Part shown: positions 61,948 to 64,000 of the stretch, in pieces
How positions within the stretch are numbered: position 1 is the first letter of the stretch
Layout of the letters: each line of letters opens with the position of its first letter
Source of the DNA: Trematomus loennbergii
Lineage: Eukaryota; Chordata; Actinopteri; Perciformes; Nototheniidae
Direction of reading: 5' to 3'
Length of the DNA: 64,000 bases
Assembly (NCBI GenBank): GCA_012861695.1
Contig: JAAOOA010000101.1
Coordinates: 412,501-476,500 of the forward strand
Translations under genes and position numbers: made by a program
The notes under the pieces: model-generated
The model's database searches: none
Seen by the model: only the letters and a program-made list of their open reading frames with translations
Told to the model about the DNA's origin: nothing

Positions 61948-62014
61948 CCTTTTATACCTGTTCAACGTAAAGAATGGGTAGCCCCTCCCCCTCAGGGAAC
62001 CATCTAACTCAGCA
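61948..62014 (-). promoter_or_regulatory. crystallin copy 6 core promoter
   Basis: TATAAAAGG at 61956-61948 and Maf-type TGCTGAGTTA at 62014-62005. Confidence 0.75.
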
Positions 62015-63640
62015 GTTTACCATTGAAGCAAACAGAATGCAGAGGTTTGGTACATTCTTACAGGGATTGGGTACCTTGTAGAGGAGGACAACTATGTCTC
62101 TCAACATTCTCATAAAGACAATCGTTTTTTGCCTTTTTCTGCCAAATATGACACATTTGTACTTGTTTCGTGAAGTTGGACAATAGGAACACAGACATTT
62201 GAACAAAGAGAAAGGAATTATGAGGGTGCTGCTAGGTGGGACTGCGAAACTTGGCGGAGACACGGCAATCATTTATTACTATATCATTGCCTTTTTTTAA
62301 ACAGTGACCATTTTAACAAAACAAATATTGCGTACTCTGAATGTAGAAGTAGATGATGAAACTGGAAAAAATACACGAATATACAAGTCATAAAACATAT
62401 TCTGTTTGTATCAGAGTGAGTTTTTCAAGAACAATTGGCCTTTGTAGCAATGGCTATTTGTTCTAGCGATAACTTGGTGTAGAACAAAATGGCTTTCGGT
62501 TTAATGTCGGGTTTATTGGTTTCATAATAATGGACAGTTGAAACAATGGCATGGCACCTAACTGTGAAACAAGAGTATAGTAAATGTTGAACTGTAGTTT
62601 TGTGTGTTACATCTGCTCTAAGTTCAATTTTCAACTTAAATAGGTAAGTCCTGGTGTTCGAGTCTCCTCGATATTAAAAACATCAGAGGTTGATGTAATG
62701 GCCATACATTTCATTTATTCCCAACAAAAAATGTGTTCTTTCAATTAATATTAATGCTATTATTGTATTAATATAGCAATGTTGCAAAGTGCTATACCAA
62801 CATAAGATAATAACACTTTCTACCTCAATTGGCTTTGTAAGCTTCATAATGGGCTGACCACAATTGCATCTCTTATCAGAGTTTCTTTCAATATGATGTA
62901 CAGCTGTTCACTCGAGATTTGAAACCCTTAAATACTGAAGCCATACCTTGAGAAATAAAGAAGTGAATTGTTTTTGTGCTGAAGGGACAACAGTGAATTA
63001 TGTAATAGTCAGAATCAGAATCGGTTTTATTACAAATTAGGTTTACACATACGAGGAATTTGCTTTGGTATATGTGGTACATAAAAGACACAGAAAAATG
63101 AATACGTAGCAAAACAAAATCAAATACAAATATGACTGTTATTATAGTTATTTAAAAAAACTATTTTAACACTTTTATAACAATTGTACAATATTAACAT
63201 ATGACAAATACTATATGCTGTATTTAAAGTGGAGAGCTGTGCTGATTTTAAAAGAGTTACTGTGGAGAAGAAATGTGCAACATTTTAAAAATAACAAGAT
63301 GTTGTTCGCATTATGTTATGTGCATTAATGTAATGCATAATGTTTTTTCTTGGATGGATAAAAGTCAGTTTCAGTGGGGGTCCTGGGCCTTGTTGATGAG
63401 GCCAGTAACAGAGGGGAAGAAACTGTTCAGGTGGGGAGAGGTTTTGGTCCTGATGGAGCGCAGCCTCCTGCCAGAGTGGAGCAAGGTAAACAGTTTGTGT
63501 CCAGTTCAGTCTAGTACTGTTAGGGTTGGGGAAAATAGGACCCAAATGCAGGAAAAGACAAAGGCATGTAATAAAAAGCTAAGGATAAAGAAAAACATGA
63601 AACAACTAAAACAGCAAATCAGGGAGCAACAGGAACAAAC

Positions 63641-64000
63641 TAGAGAATGCAATTCCTGAAGAAATTGCTAGTGGGAATGCTTTATGCTGAAAAGCTGACG
63701 CTAAACTGCTATGCTGAAATGTAATGTCTAAGACGAAAGTGAATAATTTAGATTGAAATGATACATGAACACTGGGGGCTTGAATGTGTGATAAGAGAAG
63801 AAAAGAAAGTAAAAAAGCTTGGAAAAGCAGCAGAATATTTTAACTGCAAACTATTGAACTAACTTGATGGCGAATGATCTGTCGCCATGGCAACGGTATT
63901 TGATGACACCCCATAATACGCTTAGATATGTTGATGGCTGTATCGTTACCAAACCTGTGAAGTTTTGGGCTGTTTGGAGCATTTTCACTGAAGTTATGAG
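63641..64000. other. sequence beyond the array, repeat-like
   Basis: Starts where array homology ends. Phrases such as GCTAGTGGGAATGCTTTATG and CGCCATGGCAACGGTATTTG look like a further dispersed fish repeat cut by the window edge. No gene seen. Confidence 0.3.

Larger units (their letters stand above)
60852..63640. repeat. tandem array unit 6 (partial, end of array)
   Basis: Crystallin copy 6 and spacer with two deletions relative to other units (at about 62250 and 62797), the first interspersed repeat and the start of the second. Homology to the array stops at about 63640. Confidence 0.85.

Overview
The window reads as a teleost (probably percomorph) nuclear contig. It has intron-split genes with GT/AG junctions, short tandem repeats, SINE-like and cut-and-paste transposon remnants, and a family of methionine-rich gamma-M crystallins, which is a fish lens gene family. 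All recognised genes are on the minus strand. The species cannot be read from the sequence.

Region 1 (1-7066) holds the first five exons, the last of them cut by the window edge, of a mitochondrial CYP27-type cytochrome P450 (sterol 26/27-hydroxylase family). Its heme-binding half lies off the left edge. Region 2 (10672-15352) holds a complete six-exon EAF2 gene of 290 codons, an ELL-associated transcription elongation factor. Its introns carry nested non-autonomous transposons with TTAA target sites and a 45-bp tandem repeat; its coding sequence carries an expanded Met-Pro-Ser repeat. Region 3 (15353-27426) contains no gene I can support. It holds microsatellites, a SINE, several TTAA-flanked elements and a hAT-like element with a visible 8-bp target duplication.

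Region 4 (27551 to about 63640) is the most interesting part: a tandem array of six units, each carrying one three-exon gamma-M crystallin gene with the same compact promoter (TATA box plus a Maf-type half site at fixed spacing). Copies 2, 3 and 4 encode identical exon 2 and exon 3 products. Copy 3 has a one-base deletion in exon 1, copy 5 a one-base deletion in exon 3, and copy 6 an altered C-terminus. Units 1-3 share the same DIRS-like tyrosine-recombinase retrotransposon at the same position, each with the same truncated hAT transposon five bases inside its edge (just after GTTCT, followed by the 8-bp target duplication). Unit 4 keeps only the right end of the DIRS element. The end of unit 5 is an apparent unoccupied site. 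The likely history is: ancestral crystallin unit, DIRS insertion into one unit, hAT insertion into DIRS, tandem amplification of the loaded unit, then individual decay. A short relict at 27427-27520 suggests an older unit at the left edge.

The many one-base indels, especially within the DIRS copies, could be genuine decay or residual assembly error in a near-identical repeat. This matters for whether copies 3, 5 and 6 are really damaged.
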